NCBI RefSeq assembly: GCF_037975245.1
Contig: NC_092562.1
Span: forward strand, 22,931,554 to 22,995,553
From: Apostichopus japonicus
Taxonomy: Eukaryota; Echinodermata; Holothuroidea; Aspidochirotida; Stichopodidae
Length of the DNA: 64,000 nucleotides
Direction of reading: 5' to 3'
The first letter of the stretch is position 1, and each line of letters opens with the position of its first letter. The position numbers and the translations under genes were made by a program. Below the pieces are notes generated by a model that was not told where the DNA came from, searched no databases, and saw only the letters and a list, made by a program, of their open reading frames with translations. This document shows positions 43,928 to 59,909 of the stretch, in pieces.

Positions 43928-45030
43928 GGTAAATATATGCTGTTTCTTTCAATTGTTACAGACTTTATCTAGGTTATGATGGAAAAGTTCTTTGCAGTCA
44001 ATGAGAATACCATTTCTGAAAAAAAAATGTATAAATTGATGTTTTTTATTAATAGTTGCAATTTGTTTCTGGGAAGTGTTGGCATGCTGGACAGGTAACA
44101 ACTGGGGTGAAGCAGATATTAACTTTATGTGAATGGTGATGTATGAATAGTCACTAAGTGTGTATTCTGGATAAGTATGAATTGAATATGCAGTAAACTG
44201 ATAATACAACATGAAATGGGGTTATCAGTTATGCCAAGCCTTCAGATTTTCACTTTGAAAAGTTTATGACTCTCAGATTGTAATTTAAAGTTTATGTCTA
44301 TTAGATTGTATTTTCTGGTCTTGGTTATATAATAATCCACTAAATTGTATATCTTATAAAATTAAATCTCCATATTTTTAAAACCTGGCATGGATAAAGT
44401 GAACCACATAGATTTCTTATGGCCAAACAACACATCTGGTGGACTGAGTCTAGTTAATGTTTGTAATCCCATATCTAGCTATCATAACACTAGGAGATCA
44501 TTCAGCCTATGAACAGATGGAGCAAGTTGATCATTAATGATATTGAATCTCTCATAAAGGAGCTGTAAACAGTAATCTCAGTGTTGTTGGTACGGTACCA
44601 TTCGGTGTTATTGATACTGATAGTACAGTATTACTGGAATATAATTTCATTTATTTTATTTTTCTTGCAAAGTAAATTTTCCATGTACATGGCTGGATAG
44701 TACCAAACATTGGACAATTGACCCTATCGGCTCTGTCCAGATGTTTAGTTTGAAAATATGGGCCTCGGGGGCATTTGTTTTCCCAAGAATTTCCAGTGCT
44801 TTTATTTTTCAGTACACCTTGTTGATTCCCCAGTCTATGGTGTTTTAGTTAGTGTGTTCCCTCAAAAATTCATGATATCTAGTGTTAATCTGCTACTGTT
44901 TGACTGTGTATATTTTGAAGTAGACTTTTGTTGCTTGAACATGCTTAAATAGCAAAAATTTTAACTTCATATTGTTGTTACCTGCTGAAATATGTATTAT
45001 TGCTATGCAGCTTTGTGAATATTTTTCCAA

Positions 45031-45656
45031 GGTGATGTCCGAAACATTCAGTGATGTCCGAAACGCTCATAAAATAACTTTTAATGAACACTGAGGATTT
45101 GAACTGTAATAAGTTCAAAACTGTCATTATACCTTGTAGGTAGCTTGTCAACAACAAAGACACCTTTGTTTCAAATGTAACTTTTGATATGATATGCTTT
45201 GTGTAGAAAACATTACAGTGATGTCATAATACAGTTTTGGTGATGTCCGAAACATAGGCCAAGACAGTCTTATTCAAATCTATAACAAGTGTTTGCATTT
45301 TTCATTATTTCAAATGAATTTGATGCTGTTTGTTAACATCACATATTGTGATGTACTGATATATATTGCTAAGTATTAACAAGCATGGCCTTCGTTTAAT
45401 AATTGTCTTGTTGATCACTTGGATCACTTGTACCCTTTTCTTTGTTTTGAACTTGGAACCTAGAAAGGGTCCATATACTGTACAGTATCTCTTTTAGTAC
45501 AGTTATCAATTTACTAAAATGCTTTTCTATTCATTATTATTGCTTTTAAGTGAACATCATTTGTTTCATTACTAAATATTAGGTTATATTAGGTCAAACA
45601 TTGGGGGGTGATGTCCGAAACAAGATCTTTTTGGAGGGGTGATGTCCGAAACAAGA
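45031..45656 (+). repeat. right subterminal cluster of the GTGATGTCCGAAACA motif (5 copies)
   Basis: Copies near 45,031, 45,051, 45,239, 45,607 and 45,639, all forward, ending about 500 bp from the right terminal repeat. A truncated match (GTGATGTCATAA) lies near 45,218. Confidence 0.92.
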
Positions 45657-46199
45657 GTCAAGAAAAAAAAAAATCTGAGAGGACATGACCCAGAATTTTC
45701 AGCTTTTGGTTAATATATGTGCTTATATTGTGGTTTAATTTTATGGTATAATTGTTACTATTAATTTGAATTTTGTTCTTTAAAGTAAAACTTTTTTAAC
45801 TTTATTTCAGGAAAAATTGAATTTTTTCTAACAATACTGTAATATTTTTTTAAAACATCATCGATATCATTGAAAACTTGTCTGACAAGTAGCAAATTTT
45901 GTGTTAATAAAGAAAATACCAACAGGATCCCCAAATGTAGCAGCAATGGAGTGACACACCACCATTAAAAAAAGAACAAATTTCGGGAAATTTATAAGAT
46001 TGTCACACTTTCAACCATCTTGAATATAATTTCCAGAATAGTTTAAGCTCTGGTCAATTCTAATTCATAAATTGCAGATATTAGTTATGTTATTTACTTA
46101 GAATAGAAGTTCTCTACTGTAATTTGAAAATTTGGTACCTCAGGCAACCAAATAGGGCGCTTTAACGTGAACAGACCCACATACTGTACAGTTGTAAGA

Positions 46200-48420
46200 G
46201 CACTTACCCTTTTCAGACAGTGTTCTCAATTATTGGGTTACCAAGACAAAAATTTGGGCAGATTATATGTAGCACACCAAGTGCTTAGCTCTAGGGTGGT
46301 TTCCATGTCCTATTAATAGCATCTTGTTTTGGTTCAAATGCTTGTCCTTGAAACAACAAGTTGGGCATACAGTACAAATATAAATACAGTGGATTATGTA
46401 CACTGAAATTTATCCAAATTAAAAAATATTTCCTTCTGAGACCATATCACTTACCAATTCCTTTTTTAAATGTTATATAGATCTAAAGACTTTAAGTAGA
46501 ATTTTAGTTTTTAAATATTTTACCGTCCCCCTATCCCCCATAAAAAAAGGTGAAAATGAAAACAAAAACAACTACAAATGAGACAATTTTGAGACTCCAT
46601 GTCCCTGTACAGTAGCTGTTTTTTAAAGAGCTCTATTACTCAAAAATTAAAGGTAATAGTTAGTAGAAATGCAACCTAGACTGATCTGTTCTACAGTAAT
46701 ACAGTATACTGTAGCTGTGTTCAGGCCAGGAAAAAGGAGGTAACACGGGAACCTCGTTCCCGGGAAATTTTAGTCACTCACGGGAAATTTTGGAGCAGAG
46801 GTAAAAAAATAAATCTTCGTCACTCGCGGGAAATTTTGGAGCAGAGATAACAAATGTTAAAAATCAGACAGCAAAAACATGAAGAGGGAGGAAGAAAGAA
46901 AGAAAGATGGAAAGGAGAAAATGAAAAGTGTTACTATTTGAAATAAAGAAAAGAAAACACGTTTATTCCTGGTTCTGTGTTCTCAGTTTGAATAATATCT
47001 GATCAATTTACGTACTGGCCTAGACCTATATTAACAAGTCAACTTTTCACGTAGTAATGAGGACCTACTGTAGGCTACACCAAATATCGAACGTTACTTG
47101 GGCTCAGCATGTTACGAGACTTCAAAGTTATTCTGAAATTTTCGTTATTTATTTTTCCTTCAAAACAATGATTGTGAAGGTTCCCATGTACAAATCTTAC
47201 CCTTATGCATTTCACCTCATTTTGTTATAAAAATTATAACGATTTAATCAATTTTGAGCCAAAACCGCAGGGAGTACAGTATATTCAGTTTAAATCCATC
47301 TTTGCACGGGACTGTATATTATTATAGCCTAGGATACGGTACTGGTACACACTGCTGTGCGGTACTTGCGAGTGACTGTAATGAAATGGATTCGTTTATT
47401 AATGCGGGGGTTCCACGATGCCATTTATAGTTATCTTTTGCCACTTTTTTAATTTTTAAGCTTTTTTGTACGAAAGATTGATATTGTACGTATTGAAAGT
47501 ATATTTTCTGGAGAAAACAACAGCCGATTAACGATATGAATAAATCTGTTAGTTCTATTCTTATGTATGTAGTTTATAATCCCGTATTTACGTGGCCCCT
47601 ATGTTACATTCTTATTGTCTGAAGTTCCAAACACGTGGTGACTTGTTGATAGTTAAAAACTTTTCATTGTGAACTTTGAACTTGAAGGGGTTGCCCTTTT
47701 CCAATATCATGGAATAGTGTGGAACCCCCAATTTCTTTTTGTGTACAGATTACTAGTTTAATCCATGTGCGAAGATGATAATCTAATATCGTGCGTCGAG
47801 TATGAATGAAGGATGGTGTGGGTTGCTTTTTTCCAAGGTTTGTGCTTTTCTTTTGGAAGTGTATGTTAAAAAACAAAGGCCCATATATAGCGTGTTATTT
47901 TTTATATTTTTTATAACCGTGCGTGTAAGAGTATGTACATACTGTAGCCTAGGCTATGCATATATTGAATGTATGACATTGACAGTCTCGTAACTAAGTG
48001 CTTTGAACCAGAGATGAAAGTTGAAGAAAATACTGGTTGTACAGTAGTTACGATACCGGGATTCATGTTGCAACACTACCGGTTGTGTGAAATCCGACTA
48101 TCGCACAACGCTAGGGATTGTTACTGACCACTAGTTTCAAAAGTTTAATGTTAAAAAAGTGCACATAGGCCTATAAAGACCCACAGATAGCAACGGTATA
48201 AATAATAGAGTTTAATGCCGACACTTTTTCACGGGGTCTTTGTAAAAAAAAAAGTAGAAAAAAAAAAAATAAACAAATACAGTATGACAGGCATCTCGCC
48301 GCATCTGTTACACGCTCTGTTGTTTTTCAGTGCTATTCAATTGTTTTATATAGATCTAGAAATAACCAAAGGAAAAAAAAGGCACTCGCTGTCTTAGTTA
48401 ATTACCGGGCTGGGATACTG
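46200..48420. other. non-coding stretch
   Basis: No gene recognised. A short direct repeat 'CGGGAAATTTTGGAGCAGAG' lies at about 46,788-46,850 with a shorter first copy before it. The region has poly-A-rich runs and TACTGTA-like motifs. Confidence 0.45.
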
Positions 48421-48422
48421 CA

Positions 48423-48506
48423 AATTGACCAATCACAGAACGATATTTTGGCACACCCCGTGCCTGCATGGGCACTGACGAAATATCGTTCTCTGATTGG
48501 TCAATT
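48423..48506. repeat. 84-bp near-perfect palindrome
   Basis: The left arm AATTGACCAATCA then AGAACGATATTT is mirrored by ATATCGTTCT then TGATTGGTCAATT. The arms are about 30 bp with few mismatches, and an inner GTGCC/GGGCAC stem lies at the loop. The arms carry CCAAT boxes. It could be a miniature transposon or a hairpin. Confidence 0.85.
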
Positions 48507-48829
48507 GCTGCGATGTTGAAGCAGCCTGGTCTTGCATGATACACAGCGAATTTTAACATGGTGTGGTGTGGCTGATCTGACTAACTGCGATGGCTTTACT
48601 GTAGTATTACTGTACAGCATACAACAATGAACTTGTTGAGGTCCCAGAGATATGAAATCCTATTTGGAAAAGTACAATTACTTAGAAAATATATCAAGTG
48701 AATGTGAAACTTAAAAAGGTTGGGAACTCGTGAAATTTTATACAGGATAAAAACGACTTATGAATGTGCTACCGTAACATGGTTTTACACATGTGTACAG
48801 TAGTACACTGGAAATCACTGCAAAAATGG

Positions 48830-48965
48830 GCCGCCAAATCGCGTCAATTGGGTCTTCAATTTTCAAAAAGCTTCAGCTTCTGAGGGGGGCACATCCTCTC
48901 AGACAACCCCCTACACTGCGTTCCACGGCGGGAAATCAGACTTCGTCGGATCTATGTTCCCGGGA
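48830..48965. repeat. possible interspersed-repeat remnant
   Basis: This segment is richer in G/C and CpG than its surroundings ('GGGCCGCCAAATCGCGTCAA' ... 'CACTGCGTTCCACGGCG') and has an open frame through it without a recognisable domain. The texture suggests an old repeat copy, not a gene. Weak call. Confidence 0.22.
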
Positions 48966-49069
48966 AAAAAACATTTTTTCTGACCGTGGCTGTGTTTTTA
49001 ATGGTGTACAGCACATGTCATTTATCAACATTAATTATATGCTTAAAGTCATCCTTGAGAACATCTAAC

Positions 49070-52000
49070 TGTCATAATATTGCTGAAACACATGTGTTTC
49101 ATAATGTTTTAAGTCATGGAACAATATAAAATGGTGCAGAAATTTTCGCCAATGAATTGAACAAAGAGAGTAAACCATATTCAGTAGCTGTGGATTAGTA
49201 GAGAGCTCCTAATGTACAATGATGGATTCAGCTGCCATCAAGGTTACTTTAAAATGCCCAAGGTACAGCATACAGTAGTACTTCTCAAGGAATAACTTAA
49301 ATGTGGTATTGCATAGCAAAATGTTATGCAATATAAGCAAATTGCTACACAAATGCAACTTAAAATGTGTAGTACACCGTTGTATGCAGGAACCATACTA
49401 TTATAGATAACAAAATTCAGGGCCTTCAAAGCTGCTACACAAAACTTAAACCCTAAATTATTCCCTGCTACCTACTGTACACAGACAAAAACTTATCCAT
49501 TTCACATTCTATATTAGTAGTAAGCGGGAGGGACCTGAAGTGATTGGAAAGTTGGTAATTAATATCTTGAGGTTAAATCATATCTATTTATAGTGCTAGG
49601 CTACAGTTGATTTTTCAAGTTCATAGACCAGCATAAATATAGCAAAATACACAATTTGAGAAACGTACATACTCATGCATGCGTTTGAGTATTATATGAG
49701 AGCGATCCAGTTATAAACATGGACAGGGCAGGGACAGGGCATGGTGTTGACGGGAGAAAAGAGGGCCTTGTAATGATGGTGATTGTTAAAACCATAAATA
49801 ATGATTCAGAACAAGGTCTAGAGTTTCATAATTTTAGCCAACTGTGCATAAAAAACTCTACCTAAGTTCTAATAATCAAAACTTCCACTGGCATGGTTCT
49901 TGTATTAAACAAATGCAGCATGTGTCTACTGTAAAAAAAAGTTAGTGCCTATCTTTTCTTCCAGAAAACAGCAAACTCCACCGACTTTTCCAGCAGTACA
50001 GTTAAATAGTTTGAATTTCAGGGTCAGGCTGAGGCTGTAAAGACTGGTGTTAATCTGATTGTATTCACAATAGAATGCACCTTGTGGTTTGAACTAAAAG
50101 CCATGAAACAGTACACATATGATATGTTTGTATGCTGAATCAACCAGGAAACTACCAGATGGGGCTAGCTTAATGTAAATTACATGATAACGATAAAAGT
50201 TGGTATGTATGTCATGAACAATTTAAAAACAATATCCTTTATGAAGAGAAAACAAACTGGATATAATCATAATATTCAATGAAGGCCTAGACTATGCTCC
50301 ATACTGCAGCAGGGTTGCCAGTTTGGCATTTTAAATGCCAAAAGTGACTAAGTTAGCATTTTCAAATTTCACTGGCCAAGGAAAATGTCCAAGTCCTGCC
50401 AAACAGCCATTTTACCATATTTTGGAATGACCTCCAATTTAAGAGAAATAGCAATAGACAATTATTTATTTTCCACAAAGGTACAGTATGTTGATTTCAG
50501 CCATTTTATGCTGTTCGATCCATTCCAGGTTAAGTAGGCCTAACTTCTGTAAAGCATATGAACTTTAATGGTACTTTCACTATCTCACGTTCTTCAGTCA
50601 ATAGACCCAATTGCAACCCAACACAATTCCTGTCCGAAATATATTGACGTCTGAAAATAACAGCATTTTCATATTTGGATTTTTTCCGATTGACTTCGCT
50701 GGTTGTGTCACAGAAAAACTGACAACTCGGTACTGCAGTCACAATACAGAGCCGGACACACTCTTACCGAAAGTGGGGGACATGTAGTAATGAAAATGCT
50801 TAAAGAATTGGCATAGGATTTAAAAGGAGAGATTTGAACGTTGAAATATAACTCAAACAGGCAACATTATTCATGCTCTTACTGGATAAACAAATGTATG
50901 AAATCATAAATGTGAATACTTTTAACTGAGAAGTTATTTTTATGGGCTGCTGAATTTGTGCCTGAAAGCTTATTGTTACAACTGGTCTAGTAAAAGTAAG
51001 GCCTAGTCTAACTTTACAGCTTTATTGTTGAATCATAAGGTGAGGCATCATAGGCCTACTTGTAAGTTGTAGTGTACAAAATTTTACAGCAGTTTTCTGC
51101 ATTTTCAAAACATGTGTCATATAAAGATAAGTAGAAAAATGAATGTCTTTTGTAACGTTTAACAAAATGTCGAATAAAGGATGACTGCTTGCAGCACAGC
51201 TTTGAGGGCCTAGAAAACTGAATGACTGCTGTAAACAAAATGTACAAAAAAGAATGATTGCTTCAAAGCATGTAATTTGGAAGGTTAACCTAACGTAGTA
51301 ACTATATTGTTTAAACTTCATGTTAAATCTTCAAAATATTAGGCAAAAGTTAAACCTAGGCTACCTAATAAGAAAACTGTTGAGTAGTCCTAACTTTCCG
51401 CCAACTAACGTTAACAAATGCAACACGTTAGGCACAGCTGAATGTAAAATTTCTTTTAAACTGGTTAATGATTTTGTGACTTTCTGTTGTGTTCACAGTT
51501 AAAGCCCTACAGTTAAATGATCATACAAGTTTGTTAATTATGCTAGCCCAGTTCTAGCCTAACAACACTAACATAGCCTAGACGAGTTGGTAATTTGTAT
51601 ACTGTTGGCCCGAACTGGATCAGTGATTTGTGTAATAAGCGCCTAGCCTGCGTGCCTAACGTAGAACAGACGAATGGAATTCAAAGTTCCAAACGTCGAG
51701 GAACAAGTAACGTTAGACTTTCGTTTCACAATATCATCAGCTCTATTTGAGAGTCTCCGTATCACATGTAACTTATTTATCCTTATATTAGATGGGAATT
51801 TACATACCGTTGCTACTCAGCGTCGAAAAGTAGATATATTCCGAAAATACTCCATAAGGATATATTGTTTGTGACACAAAGTAAAGCGACCTTTCATATG
51901 TATACTACAAGGGAATTCTGAAAGCGTCGTCTGAAAAAATGCACGTACACTTCTGTATGCAACTTACACACATATGTGTACGTGACATAATGTTTAGTTT

Positions 52001-52255
52001 CTTGTACGCTGTGAATGACCGAATTACTAATGAACAAGGGCTCGTAGTAAAGTAGCCCGACTAAGGTGTACATAGCGGAATTAACGGTTTCCGTGATACA
52101 TATATATTGGTACAGGTATGCAGTGTACGCTAAAATGGCATCTATCACTTGTATGTATTTGTATGTATTTTAGATCCTCCTACACGCAGGAACTCGCGAA
52201 GAAGCCTCATTGGCTTAATTGTCACTCATGATTATTATCATAATGTCTTTACATC
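49070..52255. other. non-coding stretch
   Basis: No gene, RNA or element recognised. The open frames present are under 105 codons, overlap on both strands and resemble no family. Confidence 0.45.
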
Positions 52256-52261
52256 TCTCAG

Positions 52262-52350
52262 GCGCGTAGCCAAGGGGGTGTTTTGGGTGTTCAAACACCC
52301 CCATGGCCCAATAGTGCCCCCCAAAAATATATGCAGAAAACACCAGTGAC
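52262..52350. mobile_element. hAT-like end fragment
   Basis: Begins CAGGCGCGTAGCCAAGGGGG and continues into a C/G-rich hairpin (TGTTCAAACACCCCC). This resembles the left ends of the hAT-like elements at 9780 and 59,522. No matching right end was found before the neighbouring CCCAGCAAACAC element, so it is a fragment. Confidence 0.4.
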
Positions 52351-52352
52351 TG

Positions 52353-52617
52353 CCCAGCAAACACAAACGTTATAACAACATTTTTAAAAGAGCCTGTAAA
52401 TATGTTTTTATAACGTTATAAATGTGATGTTATAAAAACGTCGGCATAACGTTGTTATGAGATATTAATGTTATATTAATGTTTTAACGAAACAATGTTT
52501 TGAAATAATAGCCTGAAAATGTTTTCGTGACATATTTATTACACCACAAAAAACGTTATCAAAACAAAATACGAAACGTTTTACTGACGTTTTAAAATCG
52601 TTTCCGTGTTTGCTGGG
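52353..52617. mobile_element. MITE-like element with CCCAGCAAACAC ends
   Basis: Inverted ends CCCAGCAAACAC (52,353-52,364) and GTGTTTGCTGGG (52,606-52,617) enclose 265 bp full of AACGTT, TTATAACGTTATAA and AACGTTTT motifs. Such elements, with this end and AACGTT-rich interiors, are common in marine invertebrate genomes. No coding capacity and no clear target duplication. Confidence 0.65.
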
Positions 52618-52730
52618 TTATCAAAGCCGCAAGCTGACCGAAGTCAGTCTCTTACATTCACATTTAACGTCCATGATTATGAATTGTCAATTGTCAGCAA
52701 CTCTGTAACTGGGAGTGACTCGAACCGGAA

Positions 52731-52799
52731 TCTGGGAGTGACTCGAACTTAAACCTCGAAATTGTGAGTCGTCGTGCTATTAATTGCTAGACCAAATTT
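52731..52799 (-). repeat. tRNA-like sequence, probably SINE-derived
   Basis: On the minus strand, TGGTCTAGCAATTAATAGCA resembles an A box, CTCACAA an anticodon loop and AAGTTCGAGTC a B box / T arm, at tRNA-like spacing. The anticodon stem does not pair well and a second 'GGTTCGAGTCACTCCCAG' follows, so a functional tRNA is unlikely. Confidence 0.35.
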
Positions 52800-52849
52800 T
52801 TCCCCAAACTAAAGTTGCATCGATGGATTACTAGTCCAGTGTTGTAAGT

Positions 52850-55190
52850 TATTACGTCTATATTATTATATACATCATGGTTTGATAATTTGTCAGTGAT
52901 TTAGCAGCTTTTTATTGTGTACACTGTAGGTCTACACTTCTTTGTCTCATTTTGCAGAAAGTTTGTTGTTAATAAATGTTCATAACAACGGTTTTCTTAA
53001 ATGTTGATAACCTATACTGAGATATCCGGTAGGAAGTGCATTTCCATGATCAAAATAACATCACTTCTTCGCATACATCCTTCACAGAGATCGAAGAAAG
53101 TTACTTATGTACATTTCCCGTACTAATGAGGGTGTGGATAATGGGTGTTCATGGGTTCTCTTATTACCGTATATCATGGTGTAACACAGCTATATTTAGT
53201 CCAGGGAACAACAATGCCTGGAAAACCACCGGGGTATTTACATCCTTTTGGATAAGCATTGGGCATTCGAGTCTTTCTCGTTGATTTCTCGGAAAAGGTC
53301 CGGGGGGGGGCAGCATTTATGATATGATTTACATTCCTCTCAAGATTGCCACTTAACGTCCCCATATGCATTCGGTGAACGATCGAGAGTAAATAGTACC
53401 GTATATATATACCTTGTCCAAATACCGAGGGAGCCGGCGGCACCCCTTTAATTGTCACAGCATAAATGCAATGACCTGCAAGAAATCTTAGTTTCAGTCC
53501 AATTCACAACTTATTGCCATTTCTGCCTAGACAAACGTTAAATTGCATAAGCTACTTCTCACTGAATAGACTCGAGATCTAATTGGCTAATCGATGAACA
53601 ATCAAATGACTGTAAACTACGAGCACATCGCTGGCTGTTCCAGCTTAGATTTTGTTACTGTTCAGCTTTGAATTATACCCCGATTAACAAACAAAGTTTG
53701 AACCCTATTTGCTTTTGGTAGGCTTTCAGTTCGCGTCTTCTTTCCCTCGCTTCAACATCGGGGGATAAAGTCCACAGTTTGAACCTTCAGTAAACAATTA
53801 AACAATCCAAAACTTCAAGGAAGACATGTGTACATGCGAAAGAATGGGAGTAGCGTTTTCACAAATATTGGAAATGAATAGCGCCCTCGATTTAGTACTA
53901 TTCGAGTACCCGTTCGCCCACGCAGATTGGAAAGTCAATTTGAAATGGTAGTTCGTAGGCGTACAAACACACATAACAATAGGGAAACAATACCACACCA
54001 TAATAACGCGACTGCGAGACGTAAAATAACTCCCTCTTTTCAATGTTTGAAAATCTTCTAAGCCTGGAGATTCACTTCGAGATTTTGTTTTGAAATATTT
54101 TTCTAACTCACATAAAGATGGTTCTTTCATAAAGTGCACGGATTGCGGACAACTTTAACTATAGAGTCTAAACGTATTAATGTCGACAGCTCGGGAAGCG
54201 ACCTAACCTATATTTGTCCACACAACCCTTCCAATATGAACATGTAAATCATACGTTGCTGCGGGTTCCGGTTCACTCTACGAGGTGGGAAAATAATGAC
54301 TTGTAGACAATTTGGTGCTCTCTTTTGCTTTGATGATTGTTTCACACATGGAAAGGATGCTTCAATGTTTCAAGTTTTATATGTCGACATGGGGTGATCT
54401 ATTTGACTTCCAATATACACTGAACACTTAATTTTCTGATTACAGCCCACGCCATTGGCCTCCCCCAACCCAGCCAAAACAGTGAGTTGGAAGGAATGCA
54501 TGTAATATATATATGCTCCATGAATGTGATACATGAAGACTAACGAATAACTGCTTTTAGGCGCATTAGGTTAACATCTCAGTGTTCTCCAATGTTTATC
54601 CAATCCAACTACCTCGTCATTACCAAGGTAAGTGTCCATCAGCCAGTGGTAGGGTGTTTGTCATTTAAATTAGCCAATTAGCTATTATTATTATTAAAGA
54701 GACCGCTACCGAATATTTAGCGAAATATTGTAGTACTCACCCACACAAACTATGACGTTAAGGATGGCGCTATGTATAAACATCGCTAGTTTTACTTCAC
54801 AATTTAACTTGTGGCTACCTTTTCGAAGAAGCTTATCTGAATAGGCGATGCACAAACACCAAGACTACATTATTACACCGGTTCAAAGATGTTCACAAAT
54901 GGGGAAGGGTGGTTCGGGAGGGCAATGGTGGTAGTTGGTGGTGGGGTGGAATATTTTGCATAAAAAACATTTCAAAAAGAGAAAGAAAGGAGAAAAAAAA
55001 AATGCCAAATATAAATAACTTGAACATATTGTTCGTTGGTAAGTTCAGCTATAATTTAATTTCCGGATTTTATTTCCGATTACATCGCATAATTTTGTTC
55101 CTAATAACGCAAGCAGGCCCTTACAAGAAATACAGTAATTATGTGATTAAATCAATTTTTATTTATTTTATGCATCAAAGAAGCGGTACA
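52850..55190. other. non-coding region downstream (3') of the amylase gene
   Basis: The right part should contain the amylase 3' UTR (minus strand); an AATAAA on that strand (plus-strand TTTATT) lies near 55,160. Nothing else recognised. Confidence 0.4.
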
Positions 55191-55197
55191 CTTGTGT

Positions 55198-59240
<4,043 letters not shown>

Positions 59241-59367
59241 TCAATGTCCTCTTATCTATATTTCGTTTTTATTTATCTTCTCATCAGCTATCTTCTTCGC
59301 CGCTATTTTGTTGCAACGTTTACAAGACTAGATGATGTAACATGTGTTTACGTTCGCACCCTCTTTC

Positions 59368-59377
59368 GTATATAAGT
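59368..59377 (-). promoter_or_regulatory. possible TATA box of the amylase gene
   Basis: Minus-strand CTTATATACG about 170 bp upstream of the ATG. This leaves a 5' UTR of roughly 140 nt if used without an intron. Sequence match only. Confidence 0.25.
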
Positions 59378-59521
59378 TTAAGATATGTTTATGAAAAACA
59401 AGAAACAAAAAATCAGTTACGCAAATATCGTGTACAGACATAACTGGGGGCGTTACTACAAATACAATAGTTGGCTCTCTTCGTCAATATATAAACTAAA
59501 TGTAGAAATGATTCTTACATG

Positions 59522-59899
59522 CAGTGGCGTAGGAAGGTACTTTTGAGTGGGGGGCTGAAGACTGATGGCCGGCCCGGGGAAGGGGTCTAAGGGGAGGGGG
59601 TGTCCCCCTCCCCTTTGGAATTTTTTGCATTTCCAGGTAGCCTCAGATGCAATTTGGTGCAATATAGCACACTTCAACACCCACTCCAGTTTGTAAACTT
59701 AATTTTGTATTTTCACCAGGCCTTAGATGCAATTTGGTGCTCCAAATGAGATTTTTTTTTTCTCATTTGGAAATGAAAAAGGGGTTTTCTGACTTGCGAA
59801 GCGGGGGGGGGGGGGGGCGGAATGATACTTCCGCCCCTCCACATTTTTCACGGGGGGGGGGGGGCTGGCGCCCCCCAGCCCCCGGTTCCTACGCCCTTG
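59522..59899. mobile_element. hAT-like non-autonomous DNA transposon (378 bp)
   Basis: Ends CAGTGGCGTAGGAAGG at 59,522 and GGTTCCTACGCCCTTG ending at 59,899. An 8-bp target duplication CTTACATG is perfect on both sides (59,514-59,521 and 59,900-59,907). The interior has long G and C runs ('GGGGTCTAAGGGGAGGGGG') that resemble part of the KDM4 intronic repeat. No transposase. Confidence 0.82.
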
Positions 59900-59909
59900 C
59901 TTACATGTA

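Larger units (their letters stand above)
40996..46178. mobile_element. 5.2-kb DNA-transposon-like element with TIRs and subterminal motif array
   Basis: The left end GGGTCTGTTCACGTTAAAG...GCGCCC (40,996-41,019) and the right end (46,155-46,178) are perfect 24-bp inverted repeats. They are flanked by ACAT on both sides (40,992-40,995 and 46,179-46,182), a 4-bp target duplication. Eleven copies of GTGATGTCCGAAACA (either orientation) lie only at 41,365-41,976 and 45,031-45,656, none in the middle 3 kb. A second motif, TTTCCGTCCACAT, occurs near the left end. No open frame longer than about 90 codons and no transposase domain is visible, so it is non-autonomous or decayed. A 4-bp duplication fits Sola, Ginger or Academ-like groups, but the ends do not let me assign one. 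Confidence 0.85.

Noticed and set aside
52731-52799. Functional tRNA-Val (anticodon CAC)
   Set aside because: The anticodon stem does not pair and the T arm is duplicated; a SINE or pseudo-tRNA is more likely.
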